Assembly: GCF_019649055.1 (NCBI RefSeq)
Contig: NW_026570367.1
Span: 62,001 to 126,000, forward strand
DNA: 64,000 nucleotides
Direction: 5' to 3'
Source of the DNA: Paramacrobiotus metropolitanus
Lineage: Eukaryota; Tardigrada; Eutardigrada; Parachela; Macrobiotidae
In this document: one piece after another, positions 13,274-26,247 of the stretch
How positions within the stretch are numbered: the first letter of the stretch is position 1
Layout: each line of letters starts with the position of its first letter
The notes under the pieces: generated by a model
Told to the model about the DNA's origin: nothing
What the model saw: the letters and a program-made list of their open reading frames with translations, nothing else
The model's database searches: none
Program-made: the position numbers and the translations under genes

Positions 13274-14496
13274 ATCCACTACATAAGTGAGCACCGGCGT
13301 TTCGCTTCCACCAGAAATGTGCGCTGCTTGTAGCACTTTGATGGCTAATTAATCAGCTGATCACTTAATTTATTGACCAATTAATTGTGTTAAACCAAAA
13401 GTATGTAATTCGAAACACTGCAAATTAAAATTGCTTTACTACATACGGTGATTTTGCGTGCATCACCAGCAATTCAGCAAAATTTCGGCATTTACCGTAG
13501 ATGTTTTCTGCATACACACTACAAGCAAAGTACGACAAAATCGTACAGACATAGATACTTCAGTATTACAAATATATCTATAGATGCAACTTTGCAGATG
13601 CGGCATATTTATATTTTGCAGGGGTTCCCAGGAATGCCGCATAGTCGCTAAGATTTCCTACAGGCTACAGAGTACAGGTAAAGGGTATTAATTTACTGGT
13701 TAGTTTCATAAAAAACCTCAATTCTGTAAATCGAGTCACCCGGATTATATTTTTTCCCACATGTACCGCTAAAATTAATGCGGCTAGCGCAGCTTATGTA
13801 TAGCTGGCTAACGTACATACTACATATGCATCACGGATTGTGCAAAGAGAAACGATTCAACTCAACTTGCCTCTTCCTTTTATGGAGGCTCAAGCCACTG
13901 CTTATGATTTAGCACCACACAGTAGGAACTGAAACATACTGGTTTCTTGAGAACGCCCATCAGCTGCGTATGCGTACTTTGGCTACATTTACCGTACATC
14001 AACTTACTGGCTACTGCACTGTTATTAAACCGCATCAGTGCAAGAATCGCAATCGGTCTGTACAACATGCAGATATGCAGTGAACCGTTTACTGTGGTGC
14101 ACATACATAAATAAGAATCATTGGATTTGTAATGTACCGAATATTTACGCATGGAGTATATCGTACGATTTCGCCAAGTCTTAAAGTTTCTTTGACTCAT
14201 ATCGGTTACGCATAGAGTTTTTCTTATCTAGTGGCACTAATGCTATGGTAGAAAGGGATGCGCCTGGTGAATGATAATTCCATAAAGCACCGCACACATA
14301 CAATTCCTGGCATACTACAGCAGGCCGTGGCCAAGTGCCTTGTGCATTGTGATGTATACAACGGAACTCCTTTGATTTGTCCAAGGTCGCCCAGTATGAC
14401 TACATGAAGGAAGTTTTAAGTGATTGTCCGCCGTGGTTAGTTCGTTTGAGGATTAACAGACCAAAGTAAAATAAACCGGAAGACCAGTCGATCATC
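13274..14496. other. Intergenic, upstream of kindlin
   Basis: DNA between the foldback element and the kindlin start codon. It presumably holds the kindlin promoter and 5' UTR. A 106-codon minus-strand frame at 13880-14200 looks non-coding. No RNA gene or further repeat is visible. Confidence 0.5.
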
Positions 14497-17400
14497 ATGG
14501 AGAACAATATATATCAAGTTACTATCCCGGATGCCAGACTGATGGCAAAAGGGGCATGGGATCTCTCGGTGTACATTACGGATTTGGAAATACATAAAGT
14601 TATCACTGTCACGGTAAGCATCTGCTGCAAAATCCATTTCCTGTTGTGCCTCTGCGCTAATGCACTGGATATTTTAGCTAAGTACTGGTACTATGTACGA
14701 AGTTCTGTGTTTAGTATTCTGATGTTAAAACGGCGCGGTTGTTTAACTAGATTACTAGAAGTTATTATTTAGTACTGCCATGAGTATTTTTATAACGTTT
14801 TATAATGGATCCGGAGACGTTTTAGGAGGATATCATCCCGCCGCTCATATTAAAAAATAAAAATAACAGTTTAATATTTGCTATAAATATAGCAGGCTTG
14901 ATTTTAATAGTTACAGTTACGTAAATAAACTAGCAAATTTATTTGTCATAATCAAATATTGTTGTCTGTTACGGACTTACTAGTATCCTAATTGCGGGTA
15001 CAATTGCTTCATCAAAGCCAAACCTTACCTGTGTATCTGATAATTGTTATTTGAATTTGTCTCCTGAAAGTGGCATGTGGCCTTCTGTAAATGGAATTCG
15101 CAATTTCTAACAGACGTTACATTTGCGAAAAACGTGATTTTATCATAATTATCGTACCAATAATTGAGACTAATTGCTGAGATTAGGATCGATGCAAGGT
15201 GACTCATATAAAATTTAGTGTCTTACTGGAGACGTCATTTTCTGTTGTTCATGAATTTACGCTTCTGTATCAGGGTTGACTGCATTTGTACGTCAGCTGG
15301 AAAAATATTGTAGTGCAGCAATAAAACAGGGGAACAAAACCTCCAAATTTTGCAAAGGGCTGTGCACTTTGACGTCAGCGTGTAATGTAAAGAAATGCGG
15401 CAGCATGATGTGATAGATCACACCGATATACGTAAAGTATGCGGCTTTGAGGCGTGATAATTATGGGATTATCCGATGGAAGTGAGCGTATTTTTCACAT
15501 TTCATAGTTATACACTGTGAACTATTTTCTTGAGCTTCTTTGGCGCGCGTATGCGGAGTATGAAACTGAAATTGGAGATGATCGTTGTATCTCATTACCT
15601 AACTGAAAAGAAGCGACACATGAATATTGATTTTCGTTCATAATCAGAAAGTTTTTGCTTCGCCTTTTTGGCCCCGTATGAGTATTTGACTTCACCCATC
15701 CATGTAAACACAACTTTTATCATAGAGTAGAGTTTTTGAGCAAATCGGCGATCGCAGCAACTGACGCTTTACCAGATTGATAATTAATGATAAATTATCA
15801 AAAAATGGTACGAAGAATATGTTATCACAATAAACTGTCAAAATAACTTTCGATAAGCTTGTTTTATAAAGCATTTACTCGCTCGAGTGCTATCCCTTCA
15901 TACTCCTAGACTTTTTATTGCTTGATCCAGGGTAATAACTGATAAGTAAAATTTTATTGTTTGTGGTCAGCATTGATTTGGGTTGTGAACAGAGGCCATA
16001 TTTTCTATAAAGCACTGCTTGAATATTTTCTGGCGATGGAACTGGAAGAGTGGAAGTGTACCATACATAGGGTAAACATACTTAAATCTCCAGATGCCGA
16101 TTGTCCAAGCTTTTGTTCTATAATGAGGTTTAGAAATTTGATATATATTATCCGACATCAGTAATATTAACATTGATTGATCTTTGTCTGAGAAGTGAGA
16201 AAATAGTAGCACCTGACTTTGCTGGACAGAGATTGCCTTGAAGAGTTTTATTAGTATAATGAAATCTGAATAGAAGGTTGATTTTGCAGCTGCTTAATTG
16301 TTAGCGTAAAACATGCAACCAAATAATTATGCATACCGCACAATATATTTAGAACATTGGCGTGATCCTTTTCTTGATTGGCGCCCCTGGTAAATACAAT
16401 AATAATTCTTATGTTGAATGTTTTGATTTTTGGGTAGATTTTTCTCTGTTTTTCGTTAGTAAGATACTGAGGAAAGTTCTATATACTATGCCAGTTGTGA
16501 GGTGTGGACTAGCAGTAAGGTGAAGCAAGTCGAAAGTTGTCACTACGTCCCAGTAATTTTAAATTAGTCATTTACAGTAAAGTTTCGATGAGCAGGCCTT
16601 AAATACTTTCGAATGATAAGCTGGATGTTGGCGCTGTGGAACTGCAGATGTGGAAAATATTCAAAATAATTATCTGAAACATTAGTTAACTGGTATGTTC
16701 AAGAAATCAAAATATGGTACAATAAAATATAAATACAAAAGGTGTATTACTTTCGAAAAAGCTGCGGATTTGTGGTCGTATATGGCGCCTAATGGCACGC
16801 AGTTCGTGCACACACTTAAAATTTGCTTGCAGATAACAGTTTATTTCGGTAAGTTTGATCAGATGCTTACTACTTTCTCCGTCTACACAAACACGAGTCC
16901 ATGTGGAATTTTACGCTGTGTGGAAATGTTAGGCAAAATTCGACTGAGGAAGATGACAGTTGAACACGATTGATGAGAAATGCACACTATTCTAAAATTA
17001 GATATGCCATTTTACGACCGGTGCCGAAATAAGTTACTCGAAGTTCAGTGTTCTGTCTTCAGTTATATTGCATATTATTATTGTGGGTGTATGCGAATAT
17101 TAGTTGTTCTTTAGTTGAACTCATTTTTATTGTGCATTACTACAAATATTGTGTACTATTTAAAAAATTAAGAAAGTAAGCTGATGTCGAGGCGAATAAT
17201 TACTTACCATTAGAATAAGATCAAGCCGGCAAATTTAAGCATGCATTTTTGAATAAAAGAACATGTAAACTGATTTCCGAAAAATTACTAACTGTTTCCA
17301 TGCCTCTGTCCAAATGCTGCTCGAGCTTTTTATTCGCAGCTGTGGATATCCGTGGTGCATTAACCTCAAGGAATCGCGACTGCGATTATTTATTTTGATT

Positions 17401-20400
17401 GCAGGGCGTGCAGCGTTTGCTATATATAGACAATAATATAGTTGGTTGTATTGCAAAAATAAAATTACAACATTTTCTGATGGTAACTGTAATAAGCGCA
17501 TTTGAATTCTTTTCAGGGAGACATGAACATTGGCGGGGTGATGCTGCGGCTGGTGTCCGATCTGGGAATGCAGCGGGACTGGAGTGATCATGAGCTGTGG
17601 TGGCCGGATGAGAACAAATGGCTGAATCGCAGCCGTTCCACCCTGGACCAGTACGGGGTCACGGCAGCGGCACATATCCTATTCACCCCCAAACACAAGA
17701 TTATCCGTGTACAGTTACCGGATTTGCAGTATATTACCGTCAGTGTTGACATGTCCAGCAGCGTCTTCAAGGCAGTTTGTGATTTATGTAAATCACTGGG
17801 TGAGTTATTAGAGAATAGATCCTGTTCGATGATATGATGCCAATAAAATAGTGTATCTGTATGGTTTCGTCATGTATCGATGAGGGAGATATGAAGACAA
17901 TCAGCGACAGTGGCATATGGTCCATTTGCCAGATTTAATAGCCGCGGCGCTGACCAACTGTTGGGATCTCCGGCGTTCCGCTGAAAACTGCTGCAAGTCG
18001 GATGAGGGCTGTAAATTCGTAACTTTTACTGTTAACTGTTTGTGTGTGGCAGCTATGTGACGATCCGCACTCATAAAGTGGATATATATTGGTTAATAAG
18101 CGCTCTTTTCCGTGCCACACTAGATGACATACATAGAGTGACGGATATTGTGTGGGGTGTTGGTCAGTGGGAACACGACTGCGGCCGACATGAATAAGGG
18201 CTATTTAAGAATAAACCCCGGTATCAGCGCTCGTTTAGCACGCATCACTGCGGATTGTGCCTTTTTCCACAACTTGTAAACATTGGAAGGATATTGTAAA
18301 TGTCAAAGTGGGTAAAATCTACGCTGCAGGAAATGACCTTAATTGGTGCAGCTAGTTTAAAAGCGCCCTACATGTTTTAATGCCGTGGCGGTATTTATTT
18401 CCATTTGGGGGCTTTTACGTTTATGCTAACACAGACCGATCTTCCCACGTTGATCACTGTCCTTGGGCTGTAAATGCTTTTAAGCATCAACAAATCCGAT
18501 TTTTGCAGCACGCGCATTCCTCAAAGCTAATTAATAATTAATACAATGGTAATATCGGCATGCCTTTAAATGGAACTCAGTATAGTAAATCTCGGTAAAT
18601 ATGGAAAATTATAAATTAGAATAATTTACAGGAATCCGGCACGGAGAAGAGCTGTCCTTTGAGAGACCACTGCCCACTCAAGCGCTGAAAAAGAACACCG
18701 TCATTTCGCCGGATTTGCCACCACCGCGCAATGGCAACGGCGAAGCGTCGCTTCCGCGCATTCAACAATCGCGCTCCATGAACAGTCTGGACCGCTCGCT
18801 GGGCGCTGCCACACCGCCCAACTATCATATTACATATCACACACCATCACCGCAAGGCACACTGGCCAGAAATTCCAGCGCCATGAGCAGTTCGGCTGGC
18901 GAGAAATATTCGCCATTCTACGCGCAGAATCCCTACACCACGCCGCTGTACGCGGCACCCCAAAATGGCACGGTCAACATCGTTGACGGAGTCAGTGAAG
19001 GTAAAATTTCAAGCAAAATATATTGTTGCAAACCGAATGAGAACATGGGACGGACAAGATCGTAGTTCTTAAAAAACTTGCCAAAGAAACCGACAAAAAT
19101 TGAGTCATATATAAAATATACAAATTGTGCACGAGTTAATTTATAACTGAAGTATATATTATGCAGTTATCCGATCTTTTCTAAAATGCCGCACTACCTT
19201 TTGTATATATATTTTGCTCAGTTGAACGGTTGCGTAAGTTTAATTTAGTATGCGCATTCCTTCGAACATGCCTGGAAAATGTTTTGGCAGTTTGTGTGAA
19301 TGATTGTGAATGATAATTTTGTTGCCGTAGACATCAGGGAAATCAACCTTGCCAATTCACCGCAGCAACCATCGCGAGAAGCGTCCGACCACATCTTGAA
19401 ACCCAGAACGCTGCTGGAGCGGGCGCGCCTCAACGCCGCCTGGCTGGATTCATCGCGGTCCCTGTACGAGCAGGGAATTCGCGAGGGAGACACGGTGCTC
19501 TTAAGGTGCGTTCATATGCAGTGTGGACTCGCACCAGCGCAGCCCGGCAGTTTTACCAACCCGATTTCCCATCGGGTGGTCAGCACCGAAAGCGGGTTAA
19601 TGACATTTTGATTGCCTTCTGGTGTAGGTTTAAGTTTTTCACTTTCTACGATTTGAATCCAAAATTTGATGTCAAGAGGATTAATCAGATCTACGAGCAA
19701 GCACGTTGGATGATATTAAATGAAGAAGTGGACTGTACCGAGGAGGAAGCCATGTTATTTGCGGCCCTTCAAGTTCAAGTAAGGCGAACGCTGCTTGCGA
19801 TATATATGACGATAAGGTAGCCAGTGAGCGGCATGATTACGTGGTGTGGGGTTTTTGCGTGATTGCAGATTCAACATCAGTCTCAAGTGCCGCAAACTCC
19901 TACTCAGGCCGGCGAAGACGATATCGATGCGGCACTAAATGATCTACAAATAACACTCGAAGGCACGACACCGGAGTTTTATAATGATATTACACAAGTC
20001 CCCGAATTAAGAGACTATCTGAGCTTTCTCAGGCCCAAAAAATTTACACTGCGGGTAAGTGCACTTTGGGATGTATGTTTGGATGCTAAAAACAGAATTC
20101 GACGATGTAGCAATTCGGCAGTGGAGAAATTAACATTAACAAAGTGGGAAATTTATATGTAACCACGATTGTAAATTGTTTTTAAAATAATATGCACACT
20201 GTGTACCGTATAGGCAGTATAGAGGACCGACAGTAGATCAGTATTTATTATCCCACGCCTCCAGCTTGATACGTTTGGCATGTGTGGTCAGTTAAAATTG
20301 TGTGCTAAATAGGCGCAATTACTGAACAATAATTCAGCGTATGTTTTGTCAGATAGCAGCTGACGCTACCAAAAATTGATTGATTATAAGTCCGAATGAA

Positions 20401-21750
20401 TTTCCGTAATGAATACGGGCTTATTGCATGCAATAATGCCGTCGTTGAATAAGAAACCGCGGCGAATGTAATCAAAAGAAGCCGCTTATGATGCGCCGGA
20501 AAACAATTTGTTCCATTTATGTTTGCTGACAGGGCTTCAAGCCATATTACGTAATCCTGCGCGATACAACCCTCTCGCTGTACAAAGACGAGCACGATTT
20601 GGGCAACGAACCATCATTAGAGGTTAATTTGCGCGGCTGCGAAGTAACGCCGGACGTCATGCTGACAAACAACAAATACGGCATCAAACTGCAAGTTCCC
20701 ATGGCTGATGGGATGCACGAAATGTGGTTTAGGTGAGCGTTGCGTAGCGTACATATGATATTACGCTTGAACATGTTAACACATACAACACTGGCAGTCT
20801 GTTTTTGATGGACGAAATGTGGACAGAACCGACGCCAACTGTTAGCATAAGGATTTAAAAGTTAAAAATGTTTTACGACTTGTGACAGATGTGCAAATGA
20901 TGCTCAATATGCCAAGTGGATGGCAGCCTTTCGATTAGCAGCTAAAGGAAAAACGATGGCCGACGCGTCCTATCAGCATGAAGTGCAAAATCTTCTCAGC
21001 CATCTCACACTGCAGCATACGCCCCTACGACAAGACCATTACGGACCAATGGACCCCAATCTCAACACTGACAGCTATGTTCCGCTGAGAATCTCAAAGA
21101 AAAACAAGGGCACGAGGTAGGAAATTTGTGAAACGTCTTTTGTCAAAAAATATAAATGAACAACACCACGAAATGCAGTTTTCGCGACTATGAAAGCCGG
21201 TTGGTTTGCCTTCCGGCCTGGTCTAAAACCGATTTTCTTTTAATTTGGGCTTTCAGATCACCAGGTATTTTATTAACTAAGATTTTAGAATACGTTTCAA
21301 ATTGTTATTAGGTTAACCGGGCGGATCATGGATGCTCATAACAACGTCAGAAATTTGACTTTAACTGATGCCAAGCTGCAGTTCATCAAAGCCTTCCAAG
21401 GCCTGCCGGACTATGCAGTGCATTACTTCGTTGTGGTATTCGCCAACGCAAAAAAGGAGGAATTAGTGGGTATTACCCCGACCCGCTTGATCCGAGCGGA
21501 TACCAATGGTCGACCAATAAAAACATGGCCATTCACTCGTATGAAGGATTGGCATGTGAACTGGTACAAGAAGCTGGTTGTTGTTGAATTCGACGATGAA
21601 ACAGTACAGTTTTGGCCGGTGGGCGCCGACGCGAAAAACGTTCACGAATTTATTGGAGGATACATTTTCCTGGCGACAAGAGCGGAAGACAAGAACCAAA
21701 ACCTAGATGAAGAACTTTTTCAGAAGTTAACAGGTGGATGGAAGGCCTAA
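14497..21750 (+). CDS. FERMT: Fermitin / kindlin (integrin co-activator)
   Basis: Nine exons: 14497-14613, 17517-17799, 18632-19000, 19331-19505, 19628-19778, 19869-20054, 20533-20732, 20889-21116, 21312-21750. They join to 715 residues (vertebrate kindlins about 665-690). Domain order is that of kindlins: F0 ([10 protein letters not shown], then [12 protein letters not shown] and [12 protein letters not shown]), F1 with a Pro/Ser-rich insert in exon 3, F2 ([33 protein letters not shown]), a PH domain from about residue 413 ([49 protein letters not shown]), and F3 ending in [14 protein letters not shown]...LTGGWKA. Kindlins bind integrin beta tails, membrane phosphoinositides and ILK-complex proteins at focal adhesions. 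Intron 1 is 2.9 kb, unusually long here, and could hold regulatory DNA. The start is the ATG of the conserved N-terminus. Convergent with UGDH. Confidence 0.96.
14614..17516 (+). other. Large first intron of kindlin
   Basis: 2.9 kb between the GTAAGC donor and the TTTCAG acceptor. Frames on either strand (for example 16695-16973 and the minus frame entering exon 2 at 17235-17675) show no conserved features. It is the longest intron in the window, and nothing else is recognisable in it. Confidence 0.6.
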
Positions 21751-22282
21751 AGTGAGAACAACAGGACAGAAATTTGTTGTAACAAATTTGTATTGCGGTG
21801 GACTGTCAGTTCGATAACCTTTTTCATGTTTGGTACCGAAATCCTGCTGCATGGTGGTCACAAGTGCCTTTAATTTTAGAGGTTTTATATTTTATTCTAT
21901 ACGGTGAACTGGTACAGAAAACTTATTCTATTTCAACATAACTACACAGCTCAATATTTTGGCAGAAATGTACACGGCAAACAGCGGTAACCGGAAAAAC
22001 AAATACTTCGAAGTTTACAAGAATAAAAACAATAAAACTATTTCAAAAACTCAACCAAGACGACGGGACCAAACAAGCGGTCACAACCAAAAAAACTTAA
22101 CGCGAATTACGGCCAATTAAAATTCGGCACACTATATCACTTAAAAACAAAAGGAAGGCAAGTAAAACAGTAAAACCATAACCAGTACAAGGCATGCCAA
22201 CAATGCTAAAAAGTAAAACTGGAATAAAACTTACATAAAACAGGAACGTTAAAAGAGTAATCAAATCAGCATTTCGTGTCTG
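21751..22282. other. Convergent 3' UTR region, kindlin and UGDH
   Basis: 532 bp between two stop codons. AATAAA for kindlin occurs at 22022-22027 and again at 22031-22036. TTTATT at 21891-21896 is the nearest minus-strand hexamer for UGDH. If both are used, the two 3' UTRs overlap by roughly 150 bp. Confidence 0.45.
22022..22036 (+). promoter_or_regulatory. Poly(A) signals, kindlin
   Basis: Two AATAAA hexamers in tandem about 270-285 nt downstream of the kindlin stop codon. Confidence 0.5.
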
Positions 22283-25200
22283 TCAGTGGTACCCGTTGGA
22301 AAATCCATTACGAAGGGAGGCTTTCCCAGACAGATTCCCACCGTTACTAAGATATCCCGGATGGCCGTTGGACATTGCACCTCCTGAATTTCCGTTGCTC
22401 ATTCGCCGTGCCATAGCATTATCATAATATCCCATCAAGTCGCCATTTGTCATGTGGTTTCGAGTTCGGTCATACACGCATTTTCCTATGCAGTACACGT
22501 TGAAGCCAATATCAATCAACTTGTCATGATTTAAAATCATCCTTCCATCAAAAATGAATGCTGGTTTCTGCATGGATTGGTAAATTTTTCGAAAGTCCAG
22601 TAGCTAAAAAACCCGTAACTTTAGGAAGGCGAAGCAGAAATGTGTCCATACGGGTTCAACAAATGTTACAATACCTGAAATTCATCCCATTCCGTACACA
22701 CCACGATTGCATCCGCAGCAGCAGCGGCTTCGTAAGCATTTTTGCAGATTTTCACTTGTCGAGAATCTACAAACAAGAGTTTGTTAATGCTTCGAAATAG
22801 AGCACATACCTACATCCGATATAATACTGATTTTCTTCCATAACTTATCATTAACAAATTACCAATAGGCCATAACAGAAAAAAAATCACCAAGGTAATA
22901 AAAATTTCTCATGGATTGTTGCTACTAAATTTAATGCGAATCCGTAACGAAAATTGCGAACCATTAACGAGCCATGAGGAAACAACACTAAATTTAACAA
23001 TCTATCAGTATGACTAGTAGGTATCTCGTAGCAGCAGAATGGAAAATTTTTGTTGCTTTCAGTATTAGTTTATTTCAATAAATGTTAGACATACTGTTTT
23101 TTTGGACTTCGTTCGCCGGATCCATGTCTAAATCTCTGTAAAGCGCAAAACAGGGTTAGGAACTCGAAACTGAGAGAAAAGGTAACAGAAATCAAACTCC
23201 ACCTTAAAATTCGATCCGCTGGTACCTTTGGGTCGTAAATGGAAAGTAACGCACCTTCTTCCAAAAGATATTTACTCACTACAATGGCTGACGATTCTCT
23301 GAAAGAATATCTAATCTTCACACACTGAGTGACTACTAGAAAAGGTGCTCACGCCCAAATAATTTTATGGGGGATGTTTCGCAATTTACAATACAGTAGC
23401 CGGATCGCTGACAGCGTCGCCAGTTATAAGTTTTGAACAGTAAGTAATGCAAGTTCATGAGCAAGACAATTTTTTTACCTAGTATCACCAGTGTCCTTTT
23501 TAAAAGCGAATCCCAGTATGGCAATTCTTTTCTCCACAGTATTGTACAAGCACTTAACTATCTGCCGGCTAAACCGGTGCCTCTGGTATTCGTTGAGGTC
23601 AACCACCTACAAGAAAACGTAAATACTGTACTACTATGAAGTACTCGTACAAAGCTGCTATGGCAAACATTATTGCTATGGCAAACAAATATTACACATA
23701 TACATATACTTGGGGTAACCCTAATCATTTTTAAGTTCAGAAACAAATGGCTTTAAACCAAGGAATGGTTACTGCTTACTTGTTGCCAGTAGTCAGCAGC
23801 TTCGGTGAGGTTCTGAGAGCGACACAAATAGACCAAACAATTCAAATCCTTGTGAAAGCACGACCCACCGAACCCTGCCGGAACAAACGATAAGATTAGC
23901 AGTTTAGTCAGTCAGATGCTTGGAAGTGAGTGCGTCATGGAAAAATTATTGTTAGTGTTTGATATTAATTTTATGATATCTGTTTTTTTTTGGAAGTTCC
24001 CGCTTACCAGCAAATCGCAAATTAAACCGAATCACAATTTCATAAATTTTCTCAACAAGCACTAAGCAATTACCCTTAAATTCACATGTTTTTCTACTAT
24101 TAGGTGTCCACATACGAGACGCTTTGGCCTTGTTTTTCATTTACCATTGTATTGGCAAAACTGGTGTACTGAAAGCGGACAAGTTATCGCAATGATAACT
24201 ACATGTGACCGGAAGCGAAAGCCTTGCGATCAGATACCCACCTTTCGGTCGATGATTACAATCGCCATGTGAAAATTTCCCACAATTTAATTATCAAACT
24301 CACCCACGCTAGCGTCTAGGAATTTTGGTCCTATTCTACTGTCCATTCCGATGGCCCGGGCTACTTCCTTAACATCCGCACCAGTAGCCTCACACAGTGA
24401 AGAAATAGCATTTATGCTGGAGATTCGTTGAGCAAGAAAAGCATTGGCAGCCTATCAAATCTCAATTAAATTTCGGCAAAATGGAACAAAAACAGAGGAT
24501 GCAGTCTGTTTACCAATTTAGTCAATTCCGATGACCAGACGTTCGTCAAGACAATTTTTTCCCGGTCTACCCACTTTTCATATATCTCCATCAACAATCT
24601 TCGGGCATGCCGACCACTTTCGGTTTCATTTCCACCAATCAGTACTCGATCAGGATTTAATAAATTTTCCACCGCTGTGCCTTCCGCAAGGAATTCGGGA
24701 TTTGAAAGCACCTACAAGATCATTATTATATCTTTGTCTAGGAAAGAATGCATAATATTGCCATAGCAAGAAACCAAAAATTTAAAGAATTCAAAGAAAC
24801 AGAACAGTGCAAAACGAGACATACTTCAAATTGTACATGCTTTTTTTCTGGAGGTCTATGTTTAGGGTCCAGCCATTCCATGATGGCTTCCGCCGCTCGC
24901 ACTGGAACTGTGCTCTTTTCAACGATGATAGTGTACCCAGTAGCATGGTTGCGAATGAATTTAGCCGCTTTCTCAACAAACTGTAAATCGGGAGCCTTCC
25001 CCTAGATAAAAATGCAGTTTCAAATACACACAGTTCCATAAACAAACATTTAAAGTACAAAGCCGCTACCACACGAGATGCAACCAAACGAGAGTTTTTC
25101 TTAAATGTAAATTGGTGAATTCCTATCACCGGTGCTTAAATGTTGCGTAGACCGGCACTAACACAGATATGTACCAATACAACCGACATAACTTATAACT

Positions 25201-26247
25201 ACGCTACATCGGAAACCGTACTTTCGCATCTCCAACTGTTTTTGTGGGAGTGTTAACACAAATAAATATGAGATCGGCACTGGCAACCGCTGATTCCCTT
25301 TCGGTTGAAAAGAATAAATTGCGTCCACGGCATTCATCCACCACTGCATCCAAATTGGGCTGAAAAAAAAGCAATAAATGCAGACACAAGAAGCTATATT
25401 ATTACAAGACAAGAAAGGTAGTAGGACAAGTTACACAGGATACTGCGCCATTGCTTGCAAATTTTGATGCTGTCGATAAAATGCAATGAGTAAAAATCGA
25501 AGATCGCGTTCTGTTCAAGTTCCAACCACCTTGTGACCACCAGGCGCGCTGAATATGATTTACAGTAAACCTATTAATTCACAGCTTGAGATCTACGTAT
25601 ATGGTATCTGATCGCCATCATTTTGCAGACCATAGCAAACTGTATTAATGAATTTTAATTTGACTTTACTTTAGTCACAGTTTAGTGGCTCATAATTATA
25701 CCATGATACCATCGTAACATTAACTATAAACGTAACCGTAAAGCGAAAAACCATCAACATTACACTTTCAATAGGATAGATATATACTAGCTCAGTCTCT
25801 AATAAAAGAACTATAACAGATTATATATAGTTCACACTTGACAGCTTATAAGAATAATCATTTGCTTGAAAGATATAACCAAGGTGGATAGGGCTGCCCT
25901 ATCCACCTTGATACAACTTAACAACTACAAAATATTTACAGTACTTCAATAGTAAAAAAACAAAAGAAAATCATGCAGTGTCACGTCTACTTAAAGGAAC
26001 CATCACTATAATAAAAGCGATAACCATTCGCAAAACGGCGTCAGTTAGTACTGAGAGAAACGCATACTTCATAAATTGGTAGATCCTTAGAATTCCATGC
26101 GTCTATTCTCTTCTGGTCGACATCAGTAACAGTGACAATAATATCCGGGCATTTGCTGGCGATGACAGCGCATGTTGGTCCACCAACGTAGCCAGCACCC
26201 ATACAACAAATCCTCCTGATTGCTCCCACATAGGATTCTCCGGACAT
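22283..26247 (-). CDS. UGDH: UDP-glucose 6-dehydrogenase
   Basis: Eleven exons: 26247-26068, 25359-25222, 25001-24825, 24711-24514, 24451-24304, 23874-23780, 23606-23479, 23298-23203, 23135-23095, 22766-22675, 22603-22283. They join to 537 residues (human 494). The enzyme oxidises UDP-glucose to UDP-glucuronate with two NAD+, feeding glycosaminoglycan synthesis in the cytosol. Visible elements: NAD-binding GAGYVGG (residues 17-23), [32 protein letters not shown], the catalytic cysteine in [10 protein letters not shown] (Cys286), [15 protein letters not shown], and VVCTEWDEF. After the usual end (FNVYCIGK) comes a tail of about 55 residues rich in Ser-Asn-Gly, longer than the short tails of vertebrate enzymes. 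I chose ATG 26247; an upstream in-frame GTG at 26286 is not a credible start. Exon 9 is only 41 nt. Confidence 0.96.
25880..25910. repeat. Perfect 15-bp palindromic hairpin in UGDH intron 1
   Basis: Arms CAAGGTGGATAGGGC and its exact reverse complement are separated by a single base. It sits in the 708-nt first intron of UGDH and is GC-richer than its surroundings. It could be a transposon scar, a cruciform or a protein-binding palindrome. Confidence 0.85.

Noticed and set aside
13880-14200. 106-codon minus-strand frame upstream of kindlin
   Set aside because: No domain or composition signal, and the start and end do not fit any exon model.
17235-17675. 146-codon minus-strand frame antisense to kindlin exon 2
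   Set aside because: It is the shadow of a strongly supported exon on the other strand.
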